NCBI RefSeq assembly: GCF_000317125.1
Contig: NC_019695.1
Location: 3,212,336-3,276,335, forward strand
Direction of reading: 5' to 3'
DNA from: Chroococcidiopsis thermalis PCC 7203
GTDB taxonomy: Bacteria > Cyanobacteriota > Cyanobacteriia > Cyanobacteriales > Chroococcidiopsidaceae
Length of the DNA: 64,000 bases
Shown here: positions 1 to 10,161 of the stretch, one piece after another
Numbering within the stretch: position 1 is the stretch's first letter
Layout: every line of letters starts with the position of its first letter
The notes under the pieces: model-generated
Told to the model about the DNA's origin: nothing
Databases searched by the model: none
What the model saw: the letters and a program-made list of their open reading frames with translations, nothing else
Translations under genes and position numbers: made by a program

Positions 1-2657
<2,657 letters not shown>

Positions 2658-2895
2658 TTTTTAATAAAAATTTGTTCTTTGATGATTTTGACTGTTCTAG
2701 GCTATGTTTGTTTTTTTTCGCTAGTTTGTATTTATTTTTTTGTGTTTCTCTATTAAGTTACACTAGAAATCAGTCGCAAATCCCCTATATACTTAAAAGT
2801 TCAAAATTCTATATAGTTTAAGATTTTTTTAATTATTTGAGCTTTTCTGAATCAGTTATCAGTGAATAGGGAGTAGGGAGCAGTTATCAGTGTAA

Positions 2896-2915
2896 AGACG
2901 TTACATGTAACGTCT
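2896..2915. repeat. Perfect 20-bp palindrome
   Basis: AGACGTTACATGTAACGTCT is self-complementary, and the flanks (GTA / TAC side) extend the symmetry with one mismatch. It could be a hairpin repeat or an operator. Its position in repeat-filled DNA favours an interspersed repeat. Confidence 0.7.
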
Positions 2916-2930
2916 CTACAAAGTTATCAG

Positions 2931-2979
<49 letters not shown>

Positions 2980-3192
2980 TCCTCACGCACTACGTAGATC
3001 TGACTTTTTCAGACGATTCATGACTTCTCGATTGAGACAATCAAGATGGTGCGGATAACTTCTGACTTTTTCAGGCTGTAAAAAATCAGGGCTTCATTTA
3101 ATTTGAAATTAAGGATGAAATCAAGCTAAACCAGATCGGCGTTAGGATTGTAGCTTTTAGCCTTAAGCCTTCATCTTTTCGATTAATTTCAG

Positions 3193-3576
3193 ATGGAATT
3201 GCGATCCAGTATGGCTGCTATTACCCAAACAGAGATTATTAGGAGTTTGATCGGGTTGTTCGAGGCAATGGATGTAGAGAGTGCCATGACTTATTTTACT
3301 GAAGATGCCCTATGTCGATTTGGCAATCATCCACCTGCGGTTGGGAAAGCCGCGATCGCATCCGTAATCGAAGCAAGTCAGCTCAGTCGGAGCGCCCGAA
3401 CTTCTTTTGAAATCAATGAAATTTGGGAAATTGACGATGCTGTAATTTGCCAAATGGAAACAACTCATATGTGCGATCGTTGTAAAGCGATCGCAATACC
3501 ATGCGCGATCGTGTTTCGCATGGAAGACGATCTCGTTCGCGAAATGCGCATCTACATTGATGCTTCTCCCTTATAG
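3193..3576 (+). CDS. NTF2-like / SnoaL-like protein
   Basis: 127 residues. The fold signature is that of the NTF2/SnoaL superfamily: an N-terminal helix (IIRSLIGLFEAMDVESAMTYF), then TEDALCRFGNHPPAVGKAAI, a central strand region (FEINEIWEIDDAVICQME) and a closing strand pair ending in DDLVREMRIYIDASPL. Members are small alpha+beta-barrel proteins that act as isomerases, cyclases or binding modules, and the substrate here cannot be read from sequence. ATG 3193 is used; ATG 3211 (MAAITQTE) is an alternative, and neither has a clear Shine-Dalgarno. The gene stands alone and is bracketed by 49-bp inverted repeats. Confidence 0.75.
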   Translation: MELRSSMAAITQTEIIRSLIGLFEAMDVESAMTYFTEDALCRFGNHPPAVGKAAIASVIEASQLSRSARTSFEINEIWEIDDAVICQMETTHMCDRCKAIAIPCAIVFRMEDDLVREMRIYIDASPL

Positions 3577-3579
3577 GAA

Positions 3580-3628
<49 letters not shown>

Positions 3629-3637
3629 CCGACTTCT

Positions 3638-3705
3638 GTACGGGCGGGTTTTGACTCCCGAGCTACTGTTTTAATAGTTAATCTATTGACTAAACCCGCC
3701 CCTAC
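3638..3705. repeat. Hairpin element copy 1 (GTACGGGCGGGTTT...AAACCCGCCCCTAC)
   Basis: The 14-bp ends are inverted repeats separated by about 40 unrelated bases. Five more copies with the same ends and spacing occur at 13695, 16139, 37798, 44498 and 55186. This copy overlaps the 3' end of the TPR gene and supplies its last codons (YRRGGFSQ). Confidence 0.85.
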
Positions 3706-4342
3706 GATAACTGATAACTGCTCGTGCGCTCGATCGCTCCCTTTTCGGGTGACTTAGTTCATGCAGAGATTTGAGTTCTGCAAGCAAATTGGTATAAGCA
3801 TCGAGTTTACCGTGTTGCAAATATATTTGAGCAACCGTGCGTAAATCTTCCGCTACACCTACCATATCACCCAATTTATAACGCACGAGACACCGACAAT
3901 GATAAGCACTTGGATCTTCAGGATCGATGCGAATAGCACGGTCAAAATCAGCGATCGCACCGTGATAGTCTTCGAGCTTGGAAAGCGTAAAACCTCGGTT
4001 GTAATAGGCGATCGCCGAATCTGGATTCAGTGATAAAGCGCGATCGAAATCCTTTAATGCATCTTGGCGATCGCCCTTAGCAGCCCGTGCTAAACCGCGA
4101 TTAGCGTATGCCGTAGCATTGTTGGGTTGGAGCAAAATAACCTGAGAAAAATCTGCGATCGCGGCTCGATATTTTCCTACTAACGTTTGATATACCCCTT
4201 GTTTAAATAAGTCTTCTACCGATCGAGATTTAGGTTGATGGTCGTGCATCTCCAAAGTATTCGCTGCTGGCTGAGCCTGAGCGTTTAAAGGAAACAGCAA
4301 AACTGCAAATGTCACGCAGCAGATGAGAATAACTCGATACAT
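3683..4342 (-). CDS. Exported tetratricopeptide-repeat protein
   Basis: 219 residues. A hydrophobic signal peptide (VILICCVTFAVLLFPLNAQAQ) suggests export to the periplasm or lumen. Three or four TPR units follow from about residue 43: GVYQTLVGKYRAAIADFSQ, ATAYANRGLARAAKGDRQDA, SAIAYYNRGFTLSKLEDY and SAYHCRCLVRYKLGDM. TPRs form helical scaffolds for protein interaction, and no catalytic domain is seen. The last residues (AVISYRRGGFSQ) come from TCAGTTA heptamers and a hairpin element, so the original C-terminus has probably been replaced by repeat DNA. Downstream of petJ on the same strand, separated by about 190 bp of repeats. Partner unknown. Confidence 0.85.
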   Translation of the reverse strand: MYRVILICCVTFAVLLFPLNAQAQPAANTLEMHDHQPKSRSVEDLFKQGVYQTLVGKYRAAIADFSQVILLQPNNATAYANRGLARAAKGDRQDALKDFDRALSLNPDSAIAYYNRGFTLSKLEDYHGAIADFDRAIRIDPEDPSAYHCRCLVRYKLGDMVGVAEDLRTVAQIYLQHGKLDAYTNLLAELKSLHELSHPKRERSSARAVISYRRGGFSQ

Positions 4343-4530
4343 AGCTACTAGTGAGGGGAGAGCAGGGGGGCAGAGGAAGCAGGGAGCACAGGGAGCAGAG
4401 GGACAAGGGAGACAAGGGGGACAAGGGAGCGGTCAACCAACAACCAACAACCAACAACCACTAATTACCCATTACCAACTACCAATTCCCCACACCCTGA
4501 TAACTGACAACTGATAACTGACAACTGACT
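4343..4530. repeat. Minisatellite and heptamer cluster
   Basis: The gap between petJ and the TPR gene is almost wholly repeats: a 9-mer GGGACAAGG-type run (about 4390-4432), CAACCAA heptamers, TTACCAA heptamers and TAACTGA heptamers. No terminator is obvious. Confidence 0.75.
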
Positions 4531-4866
4531 TCAGCTCCATCCTTTTTCGGATTTGTCCAGCACGTAAGAGGCGACATCCTCAATCTGCTGGACATTTAAT
4601 TTTCCTTTGAAGGCAGGCATAGCATTTTTACCATTTGTGACTTGGTTGATAATTGCTTCTAGAGAATTCATACTATATTTTTCTAAAGCATCTTTCTGTA
4701 GTGTTTTTGTCGCCATCACCACATTTTTTCCTCCCATATGACAAGCAGCACAGTTGCTATTAAACACTTTGGCTCCGTTGGCTATGTCTGCTGCTAAGGC
4801 TGCATTGGGAAAAGTTAGAGTCCAAATAGCAACAGCCAATAGCAAAGCTAACGCGATCGTTCGCAT
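4531..4866 (-). CDS. petJ: Cytochrome c6 precursor
   Basis: Cytochrome c6 is the soluble lumenal haem carrier that moves electrons from cytochrome b6f to photosystem I, or to terminal oxidase, and replaces plastocyanin when copper is scarce. The product has 111 residues when started at ATG 4866, which is preceded by AAGGAG nine bases upstream; an in-frame start eight codons earlier overlaps that Shine-Dalgarno. A signal peptide ends ...NAALA|AD. The mature protein begins [10 protein letters not shown], with haem site CAACH and the axial-ligand region [10 protein letters not shown], and ends in [10 protein letters not shown]. Length and motifs are typical. It faces the divergent BlaI-like/M56 pair, the arrangement expected for copper control by PetR/PetP. 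Confidence 0.96.
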   Translation of the reverse strand: MRTIALALLLAVAIWTLTFPNAALAADIANGAKVFNSNCAACHMGGKNVVMATKTLQKDALEKYSMNSLEAIINQVTNGKNAMPAFKGKLNVQQIEDVASYVLDKSEKGWS

Positions 4867-4917
4867 TCTTTCAATCTCCTTCTTTCGCAAATAGGCTCGA
4901 CAGATTAATCCAGCTAA

Positions 4918-4936
4918 GACATCAAACTAGGATGTC
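4918..4936. promoter_or_regulatory. Candidate repressor operator GACATC-N7-GATGTC
   Basis: Six-base arms perfectly complementary around a seven-base spacer, 52 bp upstream of petJ. Dyads of this size suit dimeric winged-helix BlaI proteins. A further half-site GATGTC lies at 5054-5059, nearer the repressor gene. Confidence 0.55.
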
Positions 4937-5056
4937 GAAAAAGGGTGGAGGTCTTCCACCCCAGAATCAAGGACTTTTTAACCTTTCGTATAAGAGCAGG
5001 CTGGAATCGAACACCTAGCTTAGATTGCATTCTGAATGGCAGTCAAAAGACAAGAT

Positions 5057-5088
5057 GTCAAACTTTCACAAAGTCAAACTTTCACAAA
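5057..5088 (+). repeat. Tandem 16-bp direct repeat upstream of the repressor gene
   Basis: GTCAAACTTTCACAAA occurs twice in direct succession and is not part of the heptamer families seen elsewhere. It may be a binding-site array for an activator or overlap a promoter. Confidence 0.6.
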
Positions 5089-5199
5089 AAATGTCGCGAG
5101 AGATAACTCTGACGGTGTAACCTGGAAAGCAGTAACCAGTTGTCAGTTATCAGTTATCAGTAATTTTTGACTTTTACCTTTTGACTTTTGACTTAGCTT

Positions 5200-5619
5200 A
5201 TGTCTCCGCTGCCCAATTACCGTCCCAAACAGCTTTCCCTTGGTCCATTAGAGACAGAGATTCTGAATATCGTCTGGGAACTCGATCGCGTGACTGTCAA
5301 AGACGTACACGATCGCATTCTTGCCGATCCCGATCGAGAGTTAGCCTATACTTCTGTCACCACGGTACTGCGCCGCCTGACGGAAAAAGGCTGGTTAGCT
5401 TGCGATAAACAAGAACGGGTTTTTTATTGGCGACCGTTGGTAACGAAGGAACAAGCGCAAGTTATAGAGGCGCATGAAAAGCTACATCGCTTTCTGGCGG
5501 TTGGCAACCCTGATGTTGTAGCTGCCTTTGCTGATAGTCTCGATCGCACCAGCTTAGAACAGCTCGATGCGATCGCTAAACGCATTCAAGCTGCACGCCA
5601 ACAACGGGAGGAGAAGTAA
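5200..5619 (+). CDS. petR: BlaI/MecI/CopY-family repressor (PetR-like)
   Basis: 139 residues. The winged-helix pattern of BlaI/CopY repressors is clear: LGPLETEILNIVWEL, VTVKDVHDRIL, LAYTSVTTVLRRLTEKGWL and YWRPLVTKEQAQ, then a C-terminal dimerisation helix region. Established knowledge: in Synechocystis the BlaI-like PetR represses petJ and activates petE, and the protease PetP inactivates it when copper is present. Here the gene is divergent from petJ and overlaps the M56 protease gene by one base (TAATG), so the pair is translationally coupled. The symbol rests on family plus context. Other BlaI proteins control beta-lactamase or ATPase genes, but none is nearby. Confidence 0.85.
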   Translation: MSPLPNYRPKQLSLGPLETEILNIVWELDRVTVKDVHDRILADPDRELAYTSVTTVLRRLTEKGWLACDKQERVFYWRPLVTKEQAQVIEAHEKLHRFLAVGNPDVVAAFADSLDRTSLEQLDAIAKRIQAARQQREEK

Positions 5620-6464
5620 TGCATACCATCATGATTTTGGCTGCACTGGCAGTAGCTTGGAACGTGCGACAGAATTGGTCGTCAGCTTCAGGTGATTGGC
5701 AGCAGCGCTGGAAACAAACGCTGTGGTTTTTTCTGTTTCCTCCGTTAATGTTAGCGATCGCCGGAATCTCGGTATTATGCATGGGAACCCAAGGCAAGAT
5801 GCTGGGTTTGTCTGTAGGTTGGTATAGCTACGGACTGACGGTAATCGGTTTTATAGTGGCGATCGCGTTGGGAGTTAAACTGGCATGGCAAGGCTGGCGG
5901 GCTGTGAGTCAGACTCGTACTTATCCCCAAGAGCAAGTAGAGGGAGCATCTTGTCGGATTTTAGCAACTCCCATTTTGTTCAGTGCCTTAGTTGGCTTCT
6001 GGCGACCGGAATTAGTTGTCAGCCAGGGATTGCTATACGTCCTTACCCCAGAACAGTTAGCCGCTGTCATTGCCCACGAACAAGCACATTACCACTACCG
6101 AGATACTTTCTGGTTTTTCTGGCTGGGTTGGATACGGACTTGTACTGGATGGTTGCCTCAGACAGAAGCTTTATGGGAAGAATTGTTACTGTTGCGGGAA
6201 TTGCGGGCAGATAATCGGGCGGCGCAGCAAGTCGATCCGCTGACTTTAGCAGAATCTTTGTTATTAGTCGTGCGTTCTGCGATCGTGCCAATGACGAGTT
6301 TTTGCGCTGCCTTCAGCGCTGCTAGTCAAGCAGAGCGCTTGAGCGAACGCATCAATGCTTTATTGGAACCATCAGCGCCTTCTACCCAACCGCAATTTAA
6401 TTGGTCTTGGTTGTGGTTGTTATTGGCATTCCTACCCCTAATTACTGTCCCGTTTCATTCTTGA
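5619..6464 (+). CDS. petP: M56-family membrane metallopeptidase (BlaR1-like, PetP-like)
   Basis: 281 residues with membrane segments near residues 35-55, 68-90, 118-145 and the extreme C-terminus (SWLWLLLAFLPLITVPF). The zinc-protease motif HEQAH is at residues 153-157, followed by the helix ELLLLRELRADNRAAQQ that carries the downstream ligand region of M56 peptidases. There is no penicillin-binding sensor domain, so it is not an antibiotic sensor. By analogy with Synechocystis PetP it would cleave the adjacent repressor in response to copper. Its start overlaps the repressor stop. Substrate and signal are inferred from context. Confidence 0.82.
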   Translation: MHTIMILAALAVAWNVRQNWSSASGDWQQRWKQTLWFFLFPPLMLAIAGISVLCMGTQGKMLGLSVGWYSYGLTVIGFIVAIALGVKLAWQGWRAVSQTRTYPQEQVEGASCRILATPILFSALVGFWRPELVVSQGLLYVLTPEQLAAVIAHEQAHYHYRDTFWFFWLGWIRTCTGWLPQTEALWEELLLLRELRADNRAAQQVDPLTLAESLLLVVRSAIVPMTSFCAAFSAASQAERLSERINALLEPSAPSTQPQFNWSWLWLLLAFLPLITVPFHS

Positions 6465-6521
6465 GGAGTGGGGAGTAAGGGGAATCGTCAGCCAAAGAGT
6501 TGACTAGAGCATTGCAATGTA

Positions 6522-6854
6522 ATGATAATTCCGAATGCGGAAAACGCAGTCGTCGATATTGGTAAATTACGAGATTATTGCCTAAACTCAAACCATGAAA
6601 ACGGAAAACATAAAGCTCGTCTGTTTTCATCAATACTTGGCATAACTATTGATGATGCGGAAGATTTAAGGCAAATACTACTTGAAGTTGTCAAAACTTA
6701 TGAAGCGCAATTGGGAAGATGCGACGGATTTGGACAACGCTATACTCTTGATTTGTCAGTCGAATGGCAAAATAGAAGTGCAACGATTCGTAGTGGTTGG
6801 ATCGTCGAACATGATTCCGATATTCCAAAGCTAACGACTTGTTATCCTCTGTAA
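6522..6854 (+). CDS. DUF6883-type small protein
   Basis: 110 residues, soluble, no signal or membrane segment. The start MIIPNAENAVVDIGKLRDYCLN, the helix GKHKARLFSSILGITIDDAEDLRQIL and the strand pair TLDLSVEW...ATIRSGWIVE...PKLTTCYPL match the DUF6883 family, small cyanobacterial proteins often paired with a DUF4926 protein, as here. Eighteen bases separate the two genes, so they are probably co-transcribed. A toxin-antitoxin-like role has been suspected for such pairs, but nothing in the sequence proves it. Confidence 0.75.
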   Translation: MIIPNAENAVVDIGKLRDYCLNSNHENGKHKARLFSSILGITIDDAEDLRQILLEVVKTYEAQLGRCDGFGQRYTLDLSVEWQNRSATIRSGWIVEHDSDIPKLTTCYPL

Positions 6855-6872
6855 TACTAGAGGCGATGTAAG

Positions 6873-7121
6873 ATGGCGATAAGTGAAGTCAAGTTGCTCG
6901 ATGTAGTAGCATTGATAGTCGATTTGCCCGAACTTAACTTGTGGCGTGGACAGGTTGGTACAGTGGTTGAAATCCTAGCTGGTGGTAGTGCGTATGAAGT
7001 CGAGTTTAGCGATCGCAACGGACGTACTTACGAATCTTGTGGTTTACGACCAGAGCAAATTATGGTACTGCATTTCAATCCCGCGTCTCCCGATCCTGAA
7101 TCGGAGATGGTGACAGCGTAA
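6873..7121 (+). CDS. DUF4926 domain protein
   Basis: 82 residues. The whole chain fits DUF4926, a small SH3-like beta fold: VKLLDVVALIVDLPELNLWRGQVGTVVEI, then AYEVEFSDRNGRTYESCGLRPEQIMVLHF. Members commonly sit next to DUF6883 or other small accessory proteins. It follows the DUF6883 gene by 18 bp. Function unknown; it may bind and neutralise the partner, which is inference only. Confidence 0.82.
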   Translation: MAISEVKLLDVVALIVDLPELNLWRGQVGTVVEILAGGSAYEVEFSDRNGRTYESCGLRPEQIMVLHFNPASPDPESEMVTA

Positions 7122-7224
7122 GCAGAGTAACACCACAAATCTGAAGAGAAGTTTGGAGACTGTTAGTACGGGAGGGATCGTTAAGATCGCCGCAACTGAT
7201 GCAGACTGAGAGGCAAACTCGTGA

Positions 7225-7620
7225 ATGGAAAATAAACCTTTAAAGATATCTGTGAGAATGGCAACGATTATGGGGTTATTTTTGCCGCTTGCTGAAACTG
7301 TAAGAAGATCGAATCAAATATTTGATTTGACTAGGTTTCTGAGTTGGTTTGATGATTACATTCTGGGAGCTACTCTTTGGATAGCTGTTTATTTGGTCAA
7401 GAAAAAGATAAATAATTCAATTTCATTTTTGATTGCAGCTTGGGGATTTGTATCGGGCGCTCTTTTTCTAAGTTTTTTAGGACAATTTGAGTACTATAGG
7501 ACAACTACAGGCGATCCAGGGATATTTTCGACAAGCTTCGTGGCAATAGCAAAAGGGTTGATATTGGGATATATGTTGACAGGTCTTTACATGGCGATAA
7601 GATCTAATTCGTACAAATAA
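7225..7620 (+). CDS. Small integral membrane protein, unknown function
   Basis: 131 residues with about four hydrophobic segments: residues 12-22, 45-60 (ILGATLWIAVYLV), 68-90 (SISFLIAAWGFVSGALFLSFLG) and 105-125 (VAIAKGLILGYMLTGLYMAI). No recognised family motif and no catalytic residues. It lies in a patch of accessory genes between petP and coaE and is followed directly by a gene remnant. AT-richer than its neighbours, so recent acquisition is possible. Confidence 0.6.
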   Translation: MENKPLKISVRMATIMGLFLPLAETVRRSNQIFDLTRFLSWFDDYILGATLWIAVYLVKKKINNSISFLIAAWGFVSGALFLSFLGQFEYYRTTTGDPGIFSTSFVAIAKGLILGYMLTGLYMAIRSNSYK

Positions 7621-7621
7621 A

Positions 7622-7741
7622 GAATTGTGTGAGTTGTTAGAAAATCCTACATACACAACCAAAGCAATAGAAATTGGACGGATTCTTCAAGTAGAAAATG
7701 GAGTGATTGTTGCGTGTGATGCGATTGAAAAGCAGCTTTAA
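7622..7741 (+). pseudogene. C-terminal remnant of a glycosyltransferase-like gene
   Basis: Forty in-frame codons without a start read ELCELLENPTYTTKAIEIG, RILQVENGVIVACDAIEKQL, then TAA. The pattern (conserved N-P-x-Y, then QxENGVxxACDAIE) resembles the last helix of UGT/MGT-type glycosyltransferases. The rest of the gene is missing; the preceding membrane-protein gene ends two bases before this fragment. It appears to be the scar of a deletion. The family call is from memory of the C-terminal pattern. Confidence 0.5.
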
Positions 7742-7775
7742 GCAGCCTCAATCCTCTGCTTAAACAATAACTTTT

Positions 7776-8390
7776 TCAGGGACAAATAGCTGAATCTACC
7801 TGCTGTTTTAACTCTTCCTGACTAGAAGAATTATCCAAGACAACATCAGCACGCTTGCATTTTTCTGATAGTGGCATTTGACTGTTAATTCGCGCCTGTG
7901 CTTGTTCCAAAGTTAGATTATCTCGCTGCATTAGTCGAGCTATTTGCTGTTGCGGCGAACAGGCAACAACCCAGATTTCTGTAACTAAATCTGTCATTTC
8001 TGCTTCAAATAGCAAAGGGATAACTAATACAACTATAGGAACGGATAATTGATAGATTTCTTGCTCAAAGCGATCGCGCACGTAAGGATGAATTTGTCTT
8101 TCTAACCACTGCTTTTCTGTAGAATTGTTAAAGATAATTCGCGCTAGTTGTTGGCGATCCAGCGTCCCATCAGCCTGCAAAATGTTTTTGCCGTAACGCT
8201 GGGCGATCGCATTTAAAATTGGCGAACCAAGTTGCACTGCTTCTCGCGCATAAATATCTGCATCAAGAACTGGTAAATGATATTCATGTGCTAAGTATTG
8301 AGAAACAGTACTTTTACCAGTGCTAATCCCACCAGTAAGACCGATAATTCTTTTTTGGTAATTGGTAATTGGTAATTGGTAATCAGTCAC
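7776..8390 (-). CDS. coaE: Dephospho-CoA kinase
   Basis: Phosphorylates dephospho-CoA at the 3' ribose hydroxyl, the last step of coenzyme A synthesis in the cytosol. 204 residues. The P-loop GLTGGISTGKSTV is near residues 17-29, followed by the CoA-binding LDADIYAREAV, QRYGKNIL, LARIIFNN, HPYVR and VIPLLFE, all diagnostic. The first 13 residues (MTDYQLPITNYQK) are encoded by TTACCAA heptamers, so either the N-terminus was remodelled by repeat DNA or translation starts at a later non-ATG codon near RIIGLTG. It lies 30 bp downstream of cobA-hemD on the same strand. Confidence 0.94.
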   Translation of the reverse strand: MTDYQLPITNYQKRIIGLTGGISTGKSTVSQYLAHEYHLPVLDADIYAREAVQLGSPILNAIAQRYGKNILQADGTLDRQQLARIIFNNSTEKQWLERQIHPYVRDRFEQEIYQLSVPIVVLVIPLLFEAEMTDLVTEIWVVACSPQQQIARLMQRDNLTLEQAQARINSQMPLSEKCKRADVVLDNSSSQEELKQQVDSAICP

Positions 8391-8420
8391 TAGTTGTTAG
8401 TTGTTGGTTGTCGATCGCTG

Positions 8421-10100
8421 CTAACTGATAATTGCTTGTAACAAACCATCCAAAGTATATTCCTCTGCTTCTATATCAACTCTACCGAGGAGAGAAATAC
8501 AGTCTTTAGAGGTTTGGGGACCAATGGAGGCTATACAAATTCCATCTAAATTAATGTTGTTATATGGTGCTATGAGTTGGCAGAAATTTCTGACTGTTTT
8601 AGAACTAGCAAAAGTAATAATATCCACTTTATGACTCTGTAACGCCTCTAATGCTTCAGGCGCAATTGACTGCGGACAACGAGATTCATAAGCTGCGACT
8701 TCTAACACATCTGCACCTTTGGCAGTAAATTGTTTGACTAAGACTTCTCGTCCTCCAGTTTCAACTCTGGGAAATAAAACTTTTTTACCTGCTAAAGATT
8801 CAGGAAAGTTTTCTACTAAAGAATCGGCAACAAAATCGGGAGGAATGAAATCTGGTTGTAAATATCTTTGTTGAAGACTCTGAGCAGTTTTTTGTCCTAC
8901 TACAGCAATTTTTACCCCAGCTAGCGCCCGCGTATCTTTACCTTTAGCTAGCAGGCGTTCAAAAAAATAATCTACTCCATTTGTAGAAGTCAAAACTAAC
9001 CAATCGAAATCCGATAACTGCGCGATCGCATTATCTAACCCCATCCAACTCGAAGGCGCACCAATCTCTAATGCTGGCATCTCAATAGCTGTCGCACCCA
9101 TTTCTACAAGGCGATCGCAAAATTGACTCGATTGTCCTAGCGATCGGGTGACGAGGATAGTTTTATTAGAAAGTGGTGCGTGGGGAGAGTGGCTAGTGGC
9201 TAGTGGCTGGTGACTAGAATAACTTCCTTGTCCCCCTTGTCTCCCTTGTCCCCCTTGTCCCCCTTGTCTCCCTTGTCCCCCTTGTCCCCCTTGTCTCCCT
9301 TGTCCCCCTTGTCCCCCTTGTCTCCCTTGTCCCCCTTGTCCCCCTTGTCCCCCTTGTCCCCCTTGTCTCTTCTCCTGCGGTTGTAAATACTCGCGCCAGC
9401 CAACGACTTCACCAACCACGATCGCAGCAGGAGAAAGGTTTAAGCCATCGGTTTGAGCTACAACTGTTTCGAGGGTGGCAGTCCAAACTTGCTGTTTTGC
9501 GGTTCCCGCCCAACGCACGATCGCAATTGGCGTGTGGGGCGATCGCCCATGTCTGACTAATTGTTTGACTATTTCTGATAACTGCTGTCCTCCCATCAGA
9601 AACACCAGGGTTCCGATTGATGCTAAACCTTCCCAGTTGACGAGTTCCGGTTCGTGGGCAGTTGTTATGGCAAAACAACGACTCATCACCGGATCGGTGA
9701 GGGGAATTCCTGCTAGGGTGGGTGCGGCTAAGGCTGAAGAAATTCCAGGTATAACCTCAAATGGGCAGCCTGCGGTAACTAATGCCTCAATTTCTGCTGC
9801 GGCTCGTCCAAAAATGAACGGATCGCCGCTTTTGAGCCGAACGATTTGCTGTCCTGTTTGGCAATACTCGACTAATAAGCGATCGATTTCTGCTTGAGGG
9901 GTGCTAGATTGTCCGCCGCGCTTACCGACATCGAGTTTGAGACAATTTGACGGCACTAGTTCTAACAATTGCGGATCGACTAAAGCATCGTAGATCAATA
10001 CTTCTGCTTGGCTCAACAGTTGCAGCGCCCTAACAGTTAGATAATCAATACTTCCTGGTCCCGCACCGACCAGGTAAACTTTACCCGTTGTGTTCATCAT
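8421..10100 (-). CDS. cobA-hemD: Uroporphyrinogen-III C-methyltransferase / uroporphyrinogen-III synthase fusion
   Basis: A bifunctional tetrapyrrole enzyme of 559 residues. Residues 5-245 are SUMT (CobA): VYLVGAGPGSIDYLTVRA, LKSGDPFIFGRAAAE, PGISSALAAPTLAGIPLTD. It adds two methyls to uroporphyrinogen III, giving precorrin-2 for sirohaem and cobalamin. Residues about 320-559 are HemD: ILVTRSLGQSSQF, WLVLTSTNGVDYFF, FPRVETGG, DIITFASSKTVRNF and the end LLQAI. HemD cyclises hydroxymethylbilane to uroporphyrinogen III. Between them, residues 244-291 are a low-complexity GGQ/GRQ repeat encoded by a 9-bp minisatellite. Fusions of these activities are known in bacteria; the repetitive linker is the odd part. 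coaE follows. Confidence 0.95.
   Translation of the reverse strand: MMNTTGKVYLVGAGPGSIDYLTVRALQLLSQAEVLIYDALVDPQLLELVPSNCLKLDVGKRGGQSSTPQAEIDRLLVEYCQTGQQIVRLKSGDPFIFGRAAAEIEALVTAGCPFEVIPGISSALAAPTLAGIPLTDPVMSRCFAITTAHEPELVNWEGLASIGTLVFLMGGQQLSEIVKQLVRHGRSPHTPIAIVRWAGTAKQQVWTATLETVVAQTDGLNLSPAAIVVGEVVGWREYLQPQEKRQGGQGGQGGQGGQGRQGGQGGQGRQGGQGGQGRQGGQGGQGRQGGQGSYSSHQPLATSHSPHAPLSNKTILVTRSLGQSSQFCDRLVEMGATAIEMPALEIGAPSSWMGLDNAIAQLSDFDWLVLTSTNGVDYFFERLLAKGKDTRALAGVKIAVVGQKTAQSLQQRYLQPDFIPPDFVADSLVENFPESLAGKKVLFPRVETGGREVLVKQFTAKGADVLEVAAYESRCPQSIAPEALEALQSHKVDIITFASSKTVRNFCQLIAPYNNINLDGICIASIGPQTSKDCISLLGRVDIEAEEYTLDGLLQAIIS
9226..9368. repeat. 9-bp minisatellite within cobA-hemD
   Basis: About 16 units of CCCCTTGTC with CTCCCTTGTC-type variants. 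Because the unit is three codons, copy-number change keeps the frame; on the minus strand it reads GGQ/GRQ. The same unit occurs at about 4390-4432, 20733-20805, 51613-51655 and 53523-53580. Confidence 0.95.
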
Positions 10101-10161
10101 GCTTCATCATGCAACCCTCAGATTTTATGGTAATTGGTAATGGGTAATTGGTAATAGTGCA

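Larger units (their letters stand above)
4867..5199. promoter_or_regulatory. Divergent petJ-petRP control region
   Basis: A 333-bp gap between petJ and the repressor gene. It contains a perfect interrupted palindrome GACATC-N7-GATGTC at 4918-4936, 52 bp before the petJ start; a hairpin GGGTGGA-N5-TCCACCC at 4943-4961; another GATGTC at 5054-5059; and a perfect 16-bp tandem repeat GTCAAACTTTCACAAA at 5057-5088. The palindrome is a good candidate operator for the BlaI-like repressor. The assignment is inferred from position and symmetry. Confidence 0.6.

Noticed and set aside
4981-5030. tRNA-like T-arm sequence (reverse complement of GGAATCGAACACC)
   Set aside because: The T-stem does not pair properly and no acceptor, D or anticodon arms are found nearby. 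At most a decayed fragment.
5619-6464. Beta-lactam sensor BlaR1
   Set aside because: HExxH protease and membrane segments are present, but there is no penicillin-binding sensor domain and no beta-lactamase nearby. The petJ context favours the copper role.
9200-9415. Minus-strand frame encoding a long DKG repeat
   Set aside because: It is an alternative frame of the minisatellite within cobA-hemD; a 9-mer leaves all three frames open.
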